A stretch of 64,000 bases of DNA from Pseudomonas sp. MM213 (GTDB lineage: Bacteria; Pseudomonadota; Gammaproteobacteria; Pseudomonadales; Pseudomonadaceae): positions 5,518,001-5,582,000 of the forward strand of contig NZ_CP081943.1 in assembly GCF_020423045.1 (NCBI RefSeq), read 5' to 3'. Numbering within the stretch: position 1 is the first letter of the stretch; each line of letters begins with the position of its first letter. A program made the translations under genes and the position numbers. The notes under the pieces are model-generated. The model was not told the DNA's origin, did not search any database, and saw nothing but the letters and a program-made list of their open reading frames with translations. This document shows positions 32,774 through 40,998 of this stretch, piece by piece.

Positions 32774-35635
32774 ATGCTCGAGCTCACTCTAGAGCAGATT
32801 TCCATGGGCCAGTCGGCCGTGGACAAGTCCGCAGCACTGCATTTGTTGGCGCAGCATCTGGTCAACGACGGCCTGGTCGCCGAAGGTTATCTCGCCGGTT
32901 TGCAGGCGCGCGAAGCCCAGGGCTCGACCTTTCTCGGTCAAGGTATTGCCATCCCCCACGGTACGCCGCAAACCCGCGACCAGGTGTTTTCCACTGGCGT
33001 GCGGCTGATGCAGTTTCCCGACGGTGTGGATTGGGGCGACGGTCAGATCGTCTACCTGGCGATCGGCATTGCGGCCAAATCCGATGAACATTTGCGCCTG
33101 TTGCAATTGCTGACCCGCGCCCTCGGCGAAACCGATCTGGGCCAGGCCCTGCGTCGCGCCAGTTCTGCCGAAGCGTTGCTGAAACTGCTGCAAGGCGCGC
33201 CGCAGGAACTGGCGCTGGATGCGCAGATGATCGGCCTCGGGGTATCGGCCGATGACTTCGAAGAACTGGTCTGGCGCGGTGCCCGTTTGCTGCGTCAGGC
33301 GGATTGTGTGAGCAATGGTTTTTCTGCGGTTTTGCAGCAAGTCGACGCGTTGCCGCTGGGCGACGGTTTGTGGTGGTTGCACAGCGAGCAAACGGTGAAG
33401 CGTCCGGGCCTGGCGTTTGTCACGCCGGACAAACCGATGCGCTACCTCGGCCAGCCGCTCAGCGGTCTGTTCTGTCTGGCCAGCTTGGGCGAGGCGCACC
33501 AGGCGTTGCTCGAACGCCTTTGTGCGTTGCTGATCGAAGGCCGTGGCCATGAACTGGGACGCGCCACCAGCAGCCGCAAAGTCCTCGAAGTGCTCGGCGG
33601 TGAACTGCCGGCGGACTGGCCGAGCGCACGCATTGCGCTGGCCAATGCCCACGGTTTGCATGCGCGCCCGGCGAAGATCCTCGCGCAACTGGCGAAGAGT
33701 TTTGAAGGCGAAATTCGTGTGCGCATCGTCGATGGTCAGGACAGCGCGGTGTCGGTGAAAAGCTTGAGCAAACTGCTCAGCCTCGGCGCCCGTCGCGGTC
33801 AGGTGCTGGAATTCATCGCCGAGCCGAGCATCGCCGCCGATGCCTTGCCTGCGTTGTTGGCGGCAATCGAAGAGGGGCTGGGGGAAGAAGTCGAGCCTTT
33901 GCCTGCCGTGAGCCAGCAGCGCGAAGTGATCACCGAGGTGGCCGAAGTGCTGCTCGCCCCGGCGTCCGGCAGCCTGGTTCAGGCTATCCCCGCCGCACCG
34001 GGCATCGCCATCGGCCCGGCGCATATTCAAGTGCTGCAAACCATCGAATACCCGCTGCGCGGTGAGTCCGCCGCCATTGAGCGCGAGCGTCTCAAACAAG
34101 CGCTGGCGCACGTGCGTCGCGACATCGAAGGCTTGATCGAGCGCAGCAAATCCAAAGCCATCCGCGAAATCTTCATCACCCATCAGGAAATGCTCGACGA
34201 CCCGGAACTGACCGATGAAGTCGAGACTCGCCTCAAGCAGGGCGAAAGCGCCGAAGCGGCGTGGATGGCGGTGATCGAAGCGGCGGCGAAACAACAGGAA
34301 TCGCTGCAGGACGCATTGCTTGCCGAGCGTGCGGCGGACTTGCGCGATATCGGCCGTCGCGTGTTGGCGCAACTGAGCGGCGTCGAAACCCCGAGCGAAC
34401 CTGATCAACCGTACATTCTGGTGATGGACGAAGTCGGTCCTTCCGACGTCGCGCGTCTCGATCCGACCCGTGTCGCCGGCATTCTCACCGCCCGTGGCGG
34501 CGCCACCGCGCACAGCGCCATCGTCGCCCGTGCGCTGGGCATTCCGGCATTGGTCGGCGCAGGTGCGGCGGTGTTGCTGCTGGCGCCGGGCACGCCGTTG
34601 CTGCTCGATGGCCAGCGCGGTCGCCTGCACGTGGACGCCGACGCGGCGACCTTGCAGCGCGCCACCGAAGAGCGCGACACCCGCGAGCAACGCTTGAAAG
34701 CGGCGGCCGAACAACGTCATCAACCGGCGCTGACCACCGACGGCCATGCGGTCGAAGTGTTCGCCAACATCGGCGAAAGCGCGGGCGTCACCAGCGCAGT
34801 GGAGCAGGGCGCCGAAGGCATTGGCCTGCTGCGCACCGAACTGATTTTCATGGCCCACTCGCAGGCGCCGGACGAAGCGACTCAGGAAGTCGAATACCGG
34901 CGCGTGCTCGATGGCCTCGCCGGTCGGCCACTGGTGGTGCGCACCCTCGACGTTGGCGGCGACAAGCCGCTGCCGTATTGGCCGATTGCGAAAGAAGAAA
35001 ACCCGTTCCTCGGCGTACGTGGCATTCGCCTGACCTTGCAGCGTCCGCACATCATGGAAGCGCAATTGCGCGCCTTGCTGCGGGCCGCTGACAACCGCCC
35101 GCTGCGCATCATGTTCCCGATGGTCGGCAGCGTTGACGAGTGGCGTCAGGCGCGGGACATGACCGAGCGCCTGCGCCTGGAAATCCCTGTGGCGGACCTG
35201 CAACTGGGGATCATGATCGAAGTGCCATCGGCCGCACTGTTGGCGCCGGTGTTGGCCAAAGAGGTCGATTTCTTCAGCGTCGGCACCAACGATCTCACGC
35301 AATACACCTTGGCCATCGACCGTGGTCATCCGACCTTGTCGGCCCAGGCTGACGGCTTGCACCCGGCGGTGCTGCAACTGATCGACATCACCGTGCGCGC
35401 GGCCCATGCCCATGGCAAATGGGTCGGTGTGTGCGGCGAACTGGCTGCCGATCCACTGGCGGTGCCGGTGCTGGTCGGCCTCGGTGTAGACGAGTTGAGC
35501 GTGTCGGGCCGCAGCATTGCCGAGGTCAAGGCGCGCATCCGCGAACTCAGCCTGACCCAGACTCAAACCCTTGCCCGACAGGCGCTGGCCGTGGGCAGCG
35601 CCAATGAAGTGCGCGCATTAGTGGAGGCCCTGTAA
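32774..35635 (+). CDS. fruB: Fructose PTS EIIA-HPr-EI fusion
   Basis: 953-residue multiphosphoryl transfer protein that passes phosphate from phosphoenolpyruvate to FruA. EIIA-Fru domain (1-145) with active His62 in GIAIPHGTP; a linker domain; HPr domain (285-370) with His296 in HGLHARPA; enzyme I (from about 405) with His580 in GGATAHSAIVARALGIP and PEP-binding loops (LRTELIFM, GVRGIRLTL, GTNDLTQYTLA). The stop overlaps fruK as TAATG. Confidence 0.98.
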   Translation: MLELTLEQISMGQSAVDKSAALHLLAQHLVNDGLVAEGYLAGLQAREAQGSTFLGQGIAIPHGTPQTRDQVFSTGVRLMQFPDGVDWGDGQIVYLAIGIAAKSDEHLRLLQLLTRALGETDLGQALRRASSAEALLKLLQGAPQELALDAQMIGLGVSADDFEELVWRGARLLRQADCVSNGFSAVLQQVDALPLGDGLWWLHSEQTVKRPGLAFVTPDKPMRYLGQPLSGLFCLASLGEAHQALLERLCALLIEGRGHELGRATSSRKVLEVLGGELPADWPSARIALANAHGLHARPAKILAQLAKSFEGEIRVRIVDGQDSAVSVKSLSKLLSLGARRGQVLEFIAEPSIAADALPALLAAIEEGLGEEVEPLPAVSQQREVITEVAEVLLAPASGSLVQAIPAAPGIAIGPAHIQVLQTIEYPLRGESAAIERERLKQALAHVRRDIEGLIERSKSKAIREIFITHQEMLDDPELTDEVETRLKQGESAEAAWMAVIEAAAKQQESLQDALLAERAADLRDIGRRVLAQLSGVETPSEPDQPYILVMDEVGPSDVARLDPTRVAGILTARGGATAHSAIVARALGIPALVGAGAAVLLLAPGTPLLLDGQRGRLHVDADAATLQRATEERDTREQRLKAAAEQRHQPALTTDGHAVEVFANIGESAGVTSAVEQGAEGIGLLRTELIFMAHSQAPDEATQEVEYRRVLDGLAGRPLVVRTLDVGGDKPLPYWPIAKEENPFLGVRGIRLTLQRPHIMEAQLRALLRAADNRPLRIMFPMVGSVDEWRQARDMTERLRLEIPVADLQLGIMIEVPSAALLAPVLAKEVDFFSVGTNDLTQYTLAIDRGHPTLSAQADGLHPAVLQLIDITVRAAHAHGKWVGVCGELAADPLAVPVLVGLGVDELSVSGRSIAEVKARIRELSLTQTQTLARQALAVGSANEVRALVEAL

Positions 35636-36576
35636 TGGCCAAGATCCTGACCCTGACACTCAACCCGGCGCTGGACCTGACGGTGCAGTTGCCGCGCCTT
35701 GAGCCCGGCCAGGTCAATCGCAGCGACGAGATGCACACCCACGCCGCCGGTAAAGGCGTGAACGTGGCGCAGGTGCTGGCAGACCTCGGGCATTCGCTCA
35801 CCGTCAGCGGTTTTCTTGGCGAGGACAACCTTCAGGCGTTCGAAACCCTGTTCGCCAAGCGCGGTTTTGTCGACGCGTTTATCCGCGTTCCCGGTGAGAC
35901 CCGCAGCAACCTCAAACTGGCGGAAAGCGACGGGCGCATCACCGACATCAACGGTCCCGGACCCAAGGTCAGTGAAGCGGCGCAGCAGGCGTTGCTCGAT
36001 CGACTGGATCAGATTGCCCCGGGGCATGACGCGGTGGTCGTGGCCGGCAGTCTGCCGCAAGGCGTCAGTCCTGAATGGTTGCAGGCGTTGGTACAGCGCT
36101 TGAAAAACCTCGGCTTGAACGTCGCGCTCGATACCAGTGGCGAAGCATTGCGGGCGGCGCTCAAGGCCGGTCCGTGGCTGATCAAACCGAACACCGAAGA
36201 GCTGGCCGAAGTGCTCGGCTGCGAGGTTGTTTCGGTTGCGGCTCAAGCCGAAGCAGCGAGCCGTTTGCATGCCCAAGGCATCGAGCACGTGGTGATTTCC
36301 CACGGCGCCGACGGTGTGAACTGGTTCAGTGTCGGTTCGGCGCTGCACGCCACGCCGCCCAAGGTCAGCGTCGCCAGCACCGTGGGCGCAGGGGATTCGT
36401 TGCTGGCCGGCATGCTTCACGGTTTGCTTAAGCCCGATACGCCGGAACAGACCCTGCGCACCGCCACGGCGATTGCGGCGATGGCGGTCACGCAGATCGG
36501 TTTCGGTATCGGCGATGCGGCGCAGTTGGCGCGGCTCGAACAGGGCGTGCGCGTGCGCCCCCTGACAGAACAATAA
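35635..36576 (+). CDS. fruK: 1-phosphofructokinase
   Basis: PfkB-family kinase that turns fructose-1-phosphate into fructose-1,6-bisphosphate. 313 residues. Signature AAGKGVNVAQVLADLG near residue 38, and the catalytic Asp in VGAGDSLLAGM near 257. Translationally coupled to fruB by one-base overlap; fruA follows after 11 bases. Confidence 0.97.
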   Translation: MAKILTLTLNPALDLTVQLPRLEPGQVNRSDEMHTHAAGKGVNVAQVLADLGHSLTVSGFLGEDNLQAFETLFAKRGFVDAFIRVPGETRSNLKLAESDGRITDINGPGPKVSEAAQQALLDRLDQIAPGHDAVVVAGSLPQGVSPEWLQALVQRLKNLGLNVALDTSGEALRAALKAGPWLIKPNTEELAEVLGCEVVSVAAQAEAASRLHAQGIEHVVISHGADGVNWFSVGSALHATPPKVSVASTVGAGDSLLAGMLHGLLKPDTPEQTLRTATAIAAMAVTQIGFGIGDAAQLARLEQGVRVRPLTEQ

Positions 36577-36587
36577 GAGGGTTTGTC

Positions 36588-38327
36588 ATGAAGTTAGCCA
36601 TCGTTACGGCTTGCCCCAACGGCATGGTCACCAGCGTGCTGTGCGCCCGATTGCTCGATGCCGCGGCGCAGCGTCAGGGCTGGAGCACCAGTGTCGAAGT
36701 GGTGGATGTGGCGCACCCGGAACGCCAGTTGTCGGCGGCCACGATCGAGGCCGCCGAGTGGGTGTTGCTGGTCACCAGCGCGCCGGTGGATATGTCGCGA
36801 TTCGTCGGCAAGCGTGTGTTCCAAAGCACCCCGGCACACGCCCTGCAAGATGTCGAAGCAGTGCTGCGACGCGGTGCCGAAGAAGCTGAAGTTTACGCCG
36901 CAGCCGAAACCATCGTCGAACCTACAGCCGTTACCAAAAGCGCCCCGCGCCTGGTCGCGATCACCGCGTGCCCGACCGGCGTTGCTCATACTTTCATGGC
37001 CGCTGAAGCCTTGCAGCAGGCGGCCAAGCGATTGGGCTATGACCTGCAAATCGAAACCCAGGGCTCGGTCGGTGCGCGCAATCCGTTGAGCGCGGCAGCG
37101 ATTGCCGACGCGGACGTGGTGCTGCTGGCCTGCGATATCGAAGTCGCGACCGAGCGTTTTGCCGGCAAGAAAATCTACCGTTGCGGCACGGGCATCGCCT
37201 TGAAGCAAGCCGAAGCGACGCTGAACAAAGCGCTGGCCGAAGGCAAGCAGGAAAGTGCCGCGACCGGTGCCAAAGGCCCGGCCAAACAAGAGAAGACCGG
37301 CATCTACAAACACCTGTTGACCGGCGTGTCGTTCATGCTGCCGATGGTGGTGGCGGGCGGCCTGATGATTGCCTTGTCGTTCGTCTTCGGCATCACCGCG
37401 TTCAAGGAAGAAGGCACACTCGCCGCCGCGCTGATGCAGATCGGCGGCGAGACCGCGTTCAAGCTGATGGTGCCGCTGCTGGCGGGCTACATCGCCTACT
37501 CGATTGCCGACCGTCCGGGCCTGGCGCCGGGGATGATTGGCGGCTTGCTGGCGAGCACGTTGGGTGCCGGTTTCATCGGCGGGATCATTGCCGGTTTCAT
37601 CGCCGGTTACGCGGCGCAGGCGATCAACCGTTACGCGCGATTACCGCAAAGCCTTGAAGCGCTGAAACCGATCCTGATCATCCCGTTGCTGGCGAGTCTG
37701 TTCACCGGGTTGGTGATGATCTATGTAGTCGGCAAACCGGTGGCCGGGATGCTCACCGGGCTCACGCATTTCCTCGACAGCATGGGCACCACCAACGCGA
37801 TTCTGCTCGGCGTGTTGTTGGGCGGGATGATGTGCGTCGACTTGGGCGGGCCGATCAACAAGGCAGCTTATGCCTTCTCTGTGGGGCTATTGGCGTCCCA
37901 GAGCTATGCGCCGATGGCCGCGACCATGGCGGCGGGAATGGTGCCGCCGATTGGCCTGGGCATTGCCACGTTCATTGCCCGGCGCAAGTTTGCCCAGACT
38001 GAACGCGAGGCGGGTAAAGCGGCGTTGGTGCTGGGGCTGTGTTTCATCTCCGAAGGCGCGATTCCGTTTGCCGCCAAGGACCCGCTGCGGGTGATTCCGG
38101 CAAGCATTGCCGGTGGCGCGCTGACCGGTGCGCTGTCGATGTATTTCGGCTGCAAACTGATGGCGCCGCACGGTGGATTGTTCGTGTTGGCGATTCCGAA
38201 TGCGATCAACCATGCGTTGTTGTATCTGCTGGCGATTGTCGCGGGGAGTTTGCTGACGGCGGTGGTTTATGCGGTGGTCAAGCGACCTGAGGTTGTCGAG
38301 TTGGCAATAGAACCCGTCAACGCATAA
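36588..38327 (+). CDS. fruA: Fructose PTS permease, IIB'-IIB-IIC
   Basis: 579-residue membrane transporter that phosphorylates fructose to fructose-1-phosphate during uptake. Two IIB domains: IIB' (1-105, VTACPNG with Cys9) and IIB (120-215, ITACPTGVAHTFMAAEAL with Cys128), then IIC with about ten membrane segments (240-565). Both IIB-type domains keep a CPxG loop, whereas the N-terminal domain of E. coli FruA, as I remember it, lacks it. Follows fruK with a GAGGGTTTGTC ribosome site. Confidence 0.97.
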   Translation: MKLAIVTACPNGMVTSVLCARLLDAAAQRQGWSTSVEVVDVAHPERQLSAATIEAAEWVLLVTSAPVDMSRFVGKRVFQSTPAHALQDVEAVLRRGAEEAEVYAAAETIVEPTAVTKSAPRLVAITACPTGVAHTFMAAEALQQAAKRLGYDLQIETQGSVGARNPLSAAAIADADVVLLACDIEVATERFAGKKIYRCGTGIALKQAEATLNKALAEGKQESAATGAKGPAKQEKTGIYKHLLTGVSFMLPMVVAGGLMIALSFVFGITAFKEEGTLAAALMQIGGETAFKLMVPLLAGYIAYSIADRPGLAPGMIGGLLASTLGAGFIGGIIAGFIAGYAAQAINRYARLPQSLEALKPILIIPLLASLFTGLVMIYVVGKPVAGMLTGLTHFLDSMGTTNAILLGVLLGGMMCVDLGGPINKAAYAFSVGLLASQSYAPMAATMAAGMVPPIGLGIATFIARRKFAQTEREAGKAALVLGLCFISEGAIPFAAKDPLRVIPASIAGGALTGALSMYFGCKLMAPHGGLFVLAIPNAINHALLYLLAIVAGSLLTAVVYAVVKRPEVVELAIEPVNA

Positions 38328-38335
38328 TCCACCTT

Positions 38336-38494
38336 TGTAGGAGCCGGCTTGCTGGCGATGGCGGTGTAACAGTCACCGTTTTCGTTGAATGGTGCACCGC
38401 CATCGCGAGCAGGCTCGCTCCCACAGTGATCTCTGTCGTACACAAGATTTGTGTCCAGCGCCGTAACCTGTGGGAGCGAGCCTGCTCGCGATGG
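38336..38494. repeat. Chimeric three-unit REP cluster
   Basis: First unit is of the TGTAGGAGCCGGCTTGCTGG type. It faces an inverted unit of the TGTGGGAGCGAGCCTGCTCG type, followed by a third unit of that second type at 38469-38494. Pairing of two subtypes in one REPIN is unusual within this window. Confidence 0.9.
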
Positions 38495-38511
38495 GGCCGG
38501 CGGCAACACCG

Positions 38512-38811
38512 CTAAATCGTGGTTTTGTACTCATTCTCCCGCTGCGATGCCCGCGCTTGAACCACATCCAGCACGGCACAGCCTTCACGCATCAGCAGAT
38601 GCACGGCGCGGGTGACCCGTGTCAGGTCACAGTCGGAAATGTTTTTCAGATTCAGGCTGGTCAGCGTATCTGCCAAATCGCGAACCACGGTGAAGCGATG
38701 CATGGCGCAGGCGGTGAGTTCACTGAGTTCTTTGTGGGTGTTGACGAAGAGCACCGGTGTTTCGGCGTCGTAGGTATCGATGGGGAGGTAACGCGGCATG
38801 ACTTGGAACAT
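38512..38811 (-). CDS. 99-residue protein of unknown function
   Basis: Small, probably cytoplasmic and helical. Features: N-terminus MFQVMPRYLPIDTYDAETPV, central helix HKELSELTACAMHRFTVVRD, then LTRVTRAVHLLMREGCAVLD. No known motif. ATG 38811 has AGGAG 7 bases upstream, but that sequence is buried in a hairpin (38815-38837), and the gene is preceded by an unusually structured ~280-base leader. The frame runs upstream to 38925 but that part is leader. Confidence 0.75.
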   Translation of the reverse strand: MFQVMPRYLPIDTYDAETPVLFVNTHKELSELTACAMHRFTVVRDLADTLTSLNLKNISDCDLTRVTRAVHLLMREGCAVLDVVQARASQRENEYKTTI

Positions 38812-39100
38812 GATGTAACTCCTGTAATTGGAGCTACCACCATTCGCAGCCAAACGAAGAGGGTGGCAGCCATACGCGGGTTGGCCGACCGGGCACAGGA
38901 ACCGGCACACCCGAAGGTGTCCCACGCACAGCTGCCATAAAACAACACCTCAGGCACAAAGTGCCTGAGGAGGTGTTGCTGCGCTGTAGCGTTCCTGCAC
39001 CGACCGGCCAAGGTCGTTCGCGGTGTTCTCCGCGAGCCCGAACTATGGAGTCGATACCGAAACGCGGCAACAAGATACGTTGTAGGAAACGTCTTGAAAA
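38812..39100 (-). promoter_or_regulatory. Structured leader RNA candidate
   Basis: Read on the minus strand, seven hairpins occur in order: 39096-39071, 39034-39019 (CGCGG/CCGCG), 39016-39001 (CGACC/GGTCG), 38978-38943 (15-bp bulged stem followed by TTTT), 38920-38907 (ACACC-TTCG-GGTGT), 38866-38837, and 38837-38815 (GTAGCTCC/GGAGTTAC) which contains the Shine-Dalgarno sequence of the 99-residue gene. The C(UUCG)G loop forms only on this strand, supporting the direction. Could be a riboswitch-like leader, or a small RNA ending at the terminator-like hairpin plus a folded 5' UTR. Confidence 0.6.
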
Positions 39101-39154
39101 GTTGTGTGCCCCACGGTGATCATTTCCACCTGTGTGGGAGAACGACGCAGATCC

Positions 39155-39246
39155 TGTAGGAGCAGAGCTTGCTCGCGAAGGCGGTGTAACGGTCAGCATC
39201 GTTGGTGAATGTTAAACCGCCTTCGCGAGCAAGCTCTGCTCCTACA
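39155..39246. repeat. REPIN, GTAGGAGCAGAGC subtype
   Basis: Near-perfect inverted pair (TGTAGGAGCAGAGCTTGCTC and complement) with matching CGCGAAGGCGGT extensions and a ~25-base loop. Confidence 0.93.
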
Positions 39247-39328
39247 GGGATTTGTGGTGTTGGTGGGTTTTGTGTCATGCCTGAGTCATGCGTGCGTGTT
39301 TTAGTTTTCCTTTTTCAGGGAGAACACC

Positions 39329-40876
39329 ATGAGCGAATTCAACCTCGGTCGCCGTCGTGTCATGCAAGCAGTCGGCGCCGGGATTCTGCTTCCCGGTCTT
39401 GCGCCGGCGGTGATTGCCTCGGTCAAGGATCGGCCGCAACTCACCGATGGCGTGCAGTCCGGCGACGTACTGGGCGACCGGGCGATGGTCTGGAGCCGCA
39501 GCGATCGTGCGGCGCGGATGGTGGTGGAATGGGACACCCATAGCCTGTTCACCAACCCTCGGCGTTTTGTTTCGCCGCTGGCTGATGCCCGCAGCGATTT
39601 CACCGCGCGGGTCGAGCTCACCGGTCTGCCCGCCGACCAGGCGATTTTCTATCGCGTGCATTTCGAAGACGCCCAGAGCGGCGTCACCAGCGAACCCTGG
39701 TTTGGCCACCTGCGCAGCGTGCCGCAAACCCGGCGCGACATCCGTTTCGTCTGGAGCGGCGATACCGTTGGCCAGGGCTTCGGCATCAACCCGGACATCG
39801 GTGGCATGCGCATCTACGAAGCCATGCGTTTGCGCCTGCCGGACTTCTTTATCCACAGCGGCGACACCATCTACGCCGACGGCCCGGTGCCGGCACAACT
39901 TGTGACTGAAAGTGGTCGCGTGTGGCGCAACATCACCAGCGACGCCAAGAGCAAAGTCGCCGAAACCCTCGACGAGTATCGCGGCAATTACCGCTACAAC
40001 CTGATGGACGAAAACGTCCGTCGCTTCAACGCCGAAGTGCCGCAGATCTGGCAGTGGGACGACCACGAAGTGGTTAACAACTGGTCACCGGGCAAGCAAC
40101 TGGACGAGCGTTACCAGAGCAAGGATATCCACAGCCTGGTAGGCCGCGCACGTCAGGCGTGGCTGGAATATGCGCCTATGCGGTTGCAGAGCGCGGATAA
40201 CGGCGGGCGGATCTATCGCAAGCTCGGTTATGGGCCGATGCTGGATGTGTTTGTGCTCGACATGCGCAGTTATCGCGAGGCCAATGATGACAACCTCGGT
40301 GCAGCCAAACCCTTTCTCGGGCGTGAGCAACTGGACTGGCTCAAGCGTGAATTGAAAGCCTCCAGCGCCCAGTGGAAAGTCATTGCCGCCGACATGCCGA
40401 TCGGCCTCGGCGTACCCGACGGTGAAGTCAGCCCCGGCGTGGCGCGCTGGGAAGCGGTGGCCAACGGTGAACCGGGCGCGGCCCAGGGGCGTGAGCTGGA
40501 AATCGCCGAACTGCTTGGTTTTCTGCGGGCGCAACAGGTGCGCAATTTCGTGTTCCTGACGGCGGATGTGCATTACTGCGCGGCACATTACTACCATCCG
40601 GATCGTGCCGCGTTCCAGGATTTCGAACCGTTCTGGGAGTTTGTTGCCGGACCGTTGAACGCGGGGAGCTTCGGGCCTAATCCGCTGGATAAAACCTTCG
40701 GGCCTGAAGTGGTGTTCGAGAAAGCACCGTCGGCGCAGAACATGTCGCCGTTTGCCGGGTTTCAGTTTTTTGGCGAGGTGAATATTGAGGGGGCGACGGG
40801 GGAGATGAGTGTGGTGTTGCGGGATCTGGATGGGGTCAGTGTGTTTGAGCAGAAGTTGCAGCCGGTAGAAGGTTAA
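39329..40876 (+). CDS. phoD: PhoD-type alkaline phosphatase/phosphodiesterase, Tat-exported
   Basis: 515 residues. N-terminal twin-arginine signal (LGRRRVMQAVGAGILLPGLAPAVIA), so it is folded before export to the periplasm. PhoD N-terminal domain (about 45-140) then metallophosphatase domain with WSGDT, DFFIHSGDTIYADGP, WDDHEVVNNW and TADVHY, the metal-binding segments of the Fe/Ca PhoD family. Stands alone between repeats; no Pho box was recognised upstream. Substrate could be a phosphodiester as well as a monoester. Confidence 0.92.
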   Translation: MSEFNLGRRRVMQAVGAGILLPGLAPAVIASVKDRPQLTDGVQSGDVLGDRAMVWSRSDRAARMVVEWDTHSLFTNPRRFVSPLADARSDFTARVELTGLPADQAIFYRVHFEDAQSGVTSEPWFGHLRSVPQTRRDIRFVWSGDTVGQGFGINPDIGGMRIYEAMRLRLPDFFIHSGDTIYADGPVPAQLVTESGRVWRNITSDAKSKVAETLDEYRGNYRYNLMDENVRRFNAEVPQIWQWDDHEVVNNWSPGKQLDERYQSKDIHSLVGRARQAWLEYAPMRLQSADNGGRIYRKLGYGPMLDVFVLDMRSYREANDDNLGAAKPFLGREQLDWLKRELKASSAQWKVIAADMPIGLGVPDGEVSPGVARWEAVANGEPGAAQGRELEIAELLGFLRAQQVRNFVFLTADVHYCAAHYYHPDRAAFQDFEPFWEFVAGPLNAGSFGPNPLDKTFGPEVVFEKAPSAQNMSPFAGFQFFGEVNIEGATGEMSVVLRDLDGVSVFEQKLQPVEG

Positions 40877-40894
40877 CGGACGACACTTGGCCCC

Positions 40895-40984
40895 TGTGGG
40901 AGCGAGCCTGCTCGCGATTGCGGTGCAACATCCAACAGATCTGTTGAATGTAAAATCGACATCGCGAGCAGGCTCACTCCCACA
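40895..40984. repeat. REPIN, TGTGGGAGCGAGCC subtype
   Basis: Inverted pair TGTGGGAGCGAGCCTGCTCG and complement between phoD and the flavoprotein gene. Confidence 0.92.
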
Positions 40985-40998
40985 GGGATTGTGGGAGG

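Noticed and set aside
32789..35566. 925-codon frame antisense to fruB
   Set aside because: Shadow of fruB, which has all PTS active-site motifs.
38834..39199. Minus-strand frame of 121 codons through the structured leader
   Set aside because: It starts inside a REPIN and crosses most hairpins of the leader; composition is Arg/Pro/Ser-rich. The region is better explained as structured RNA.
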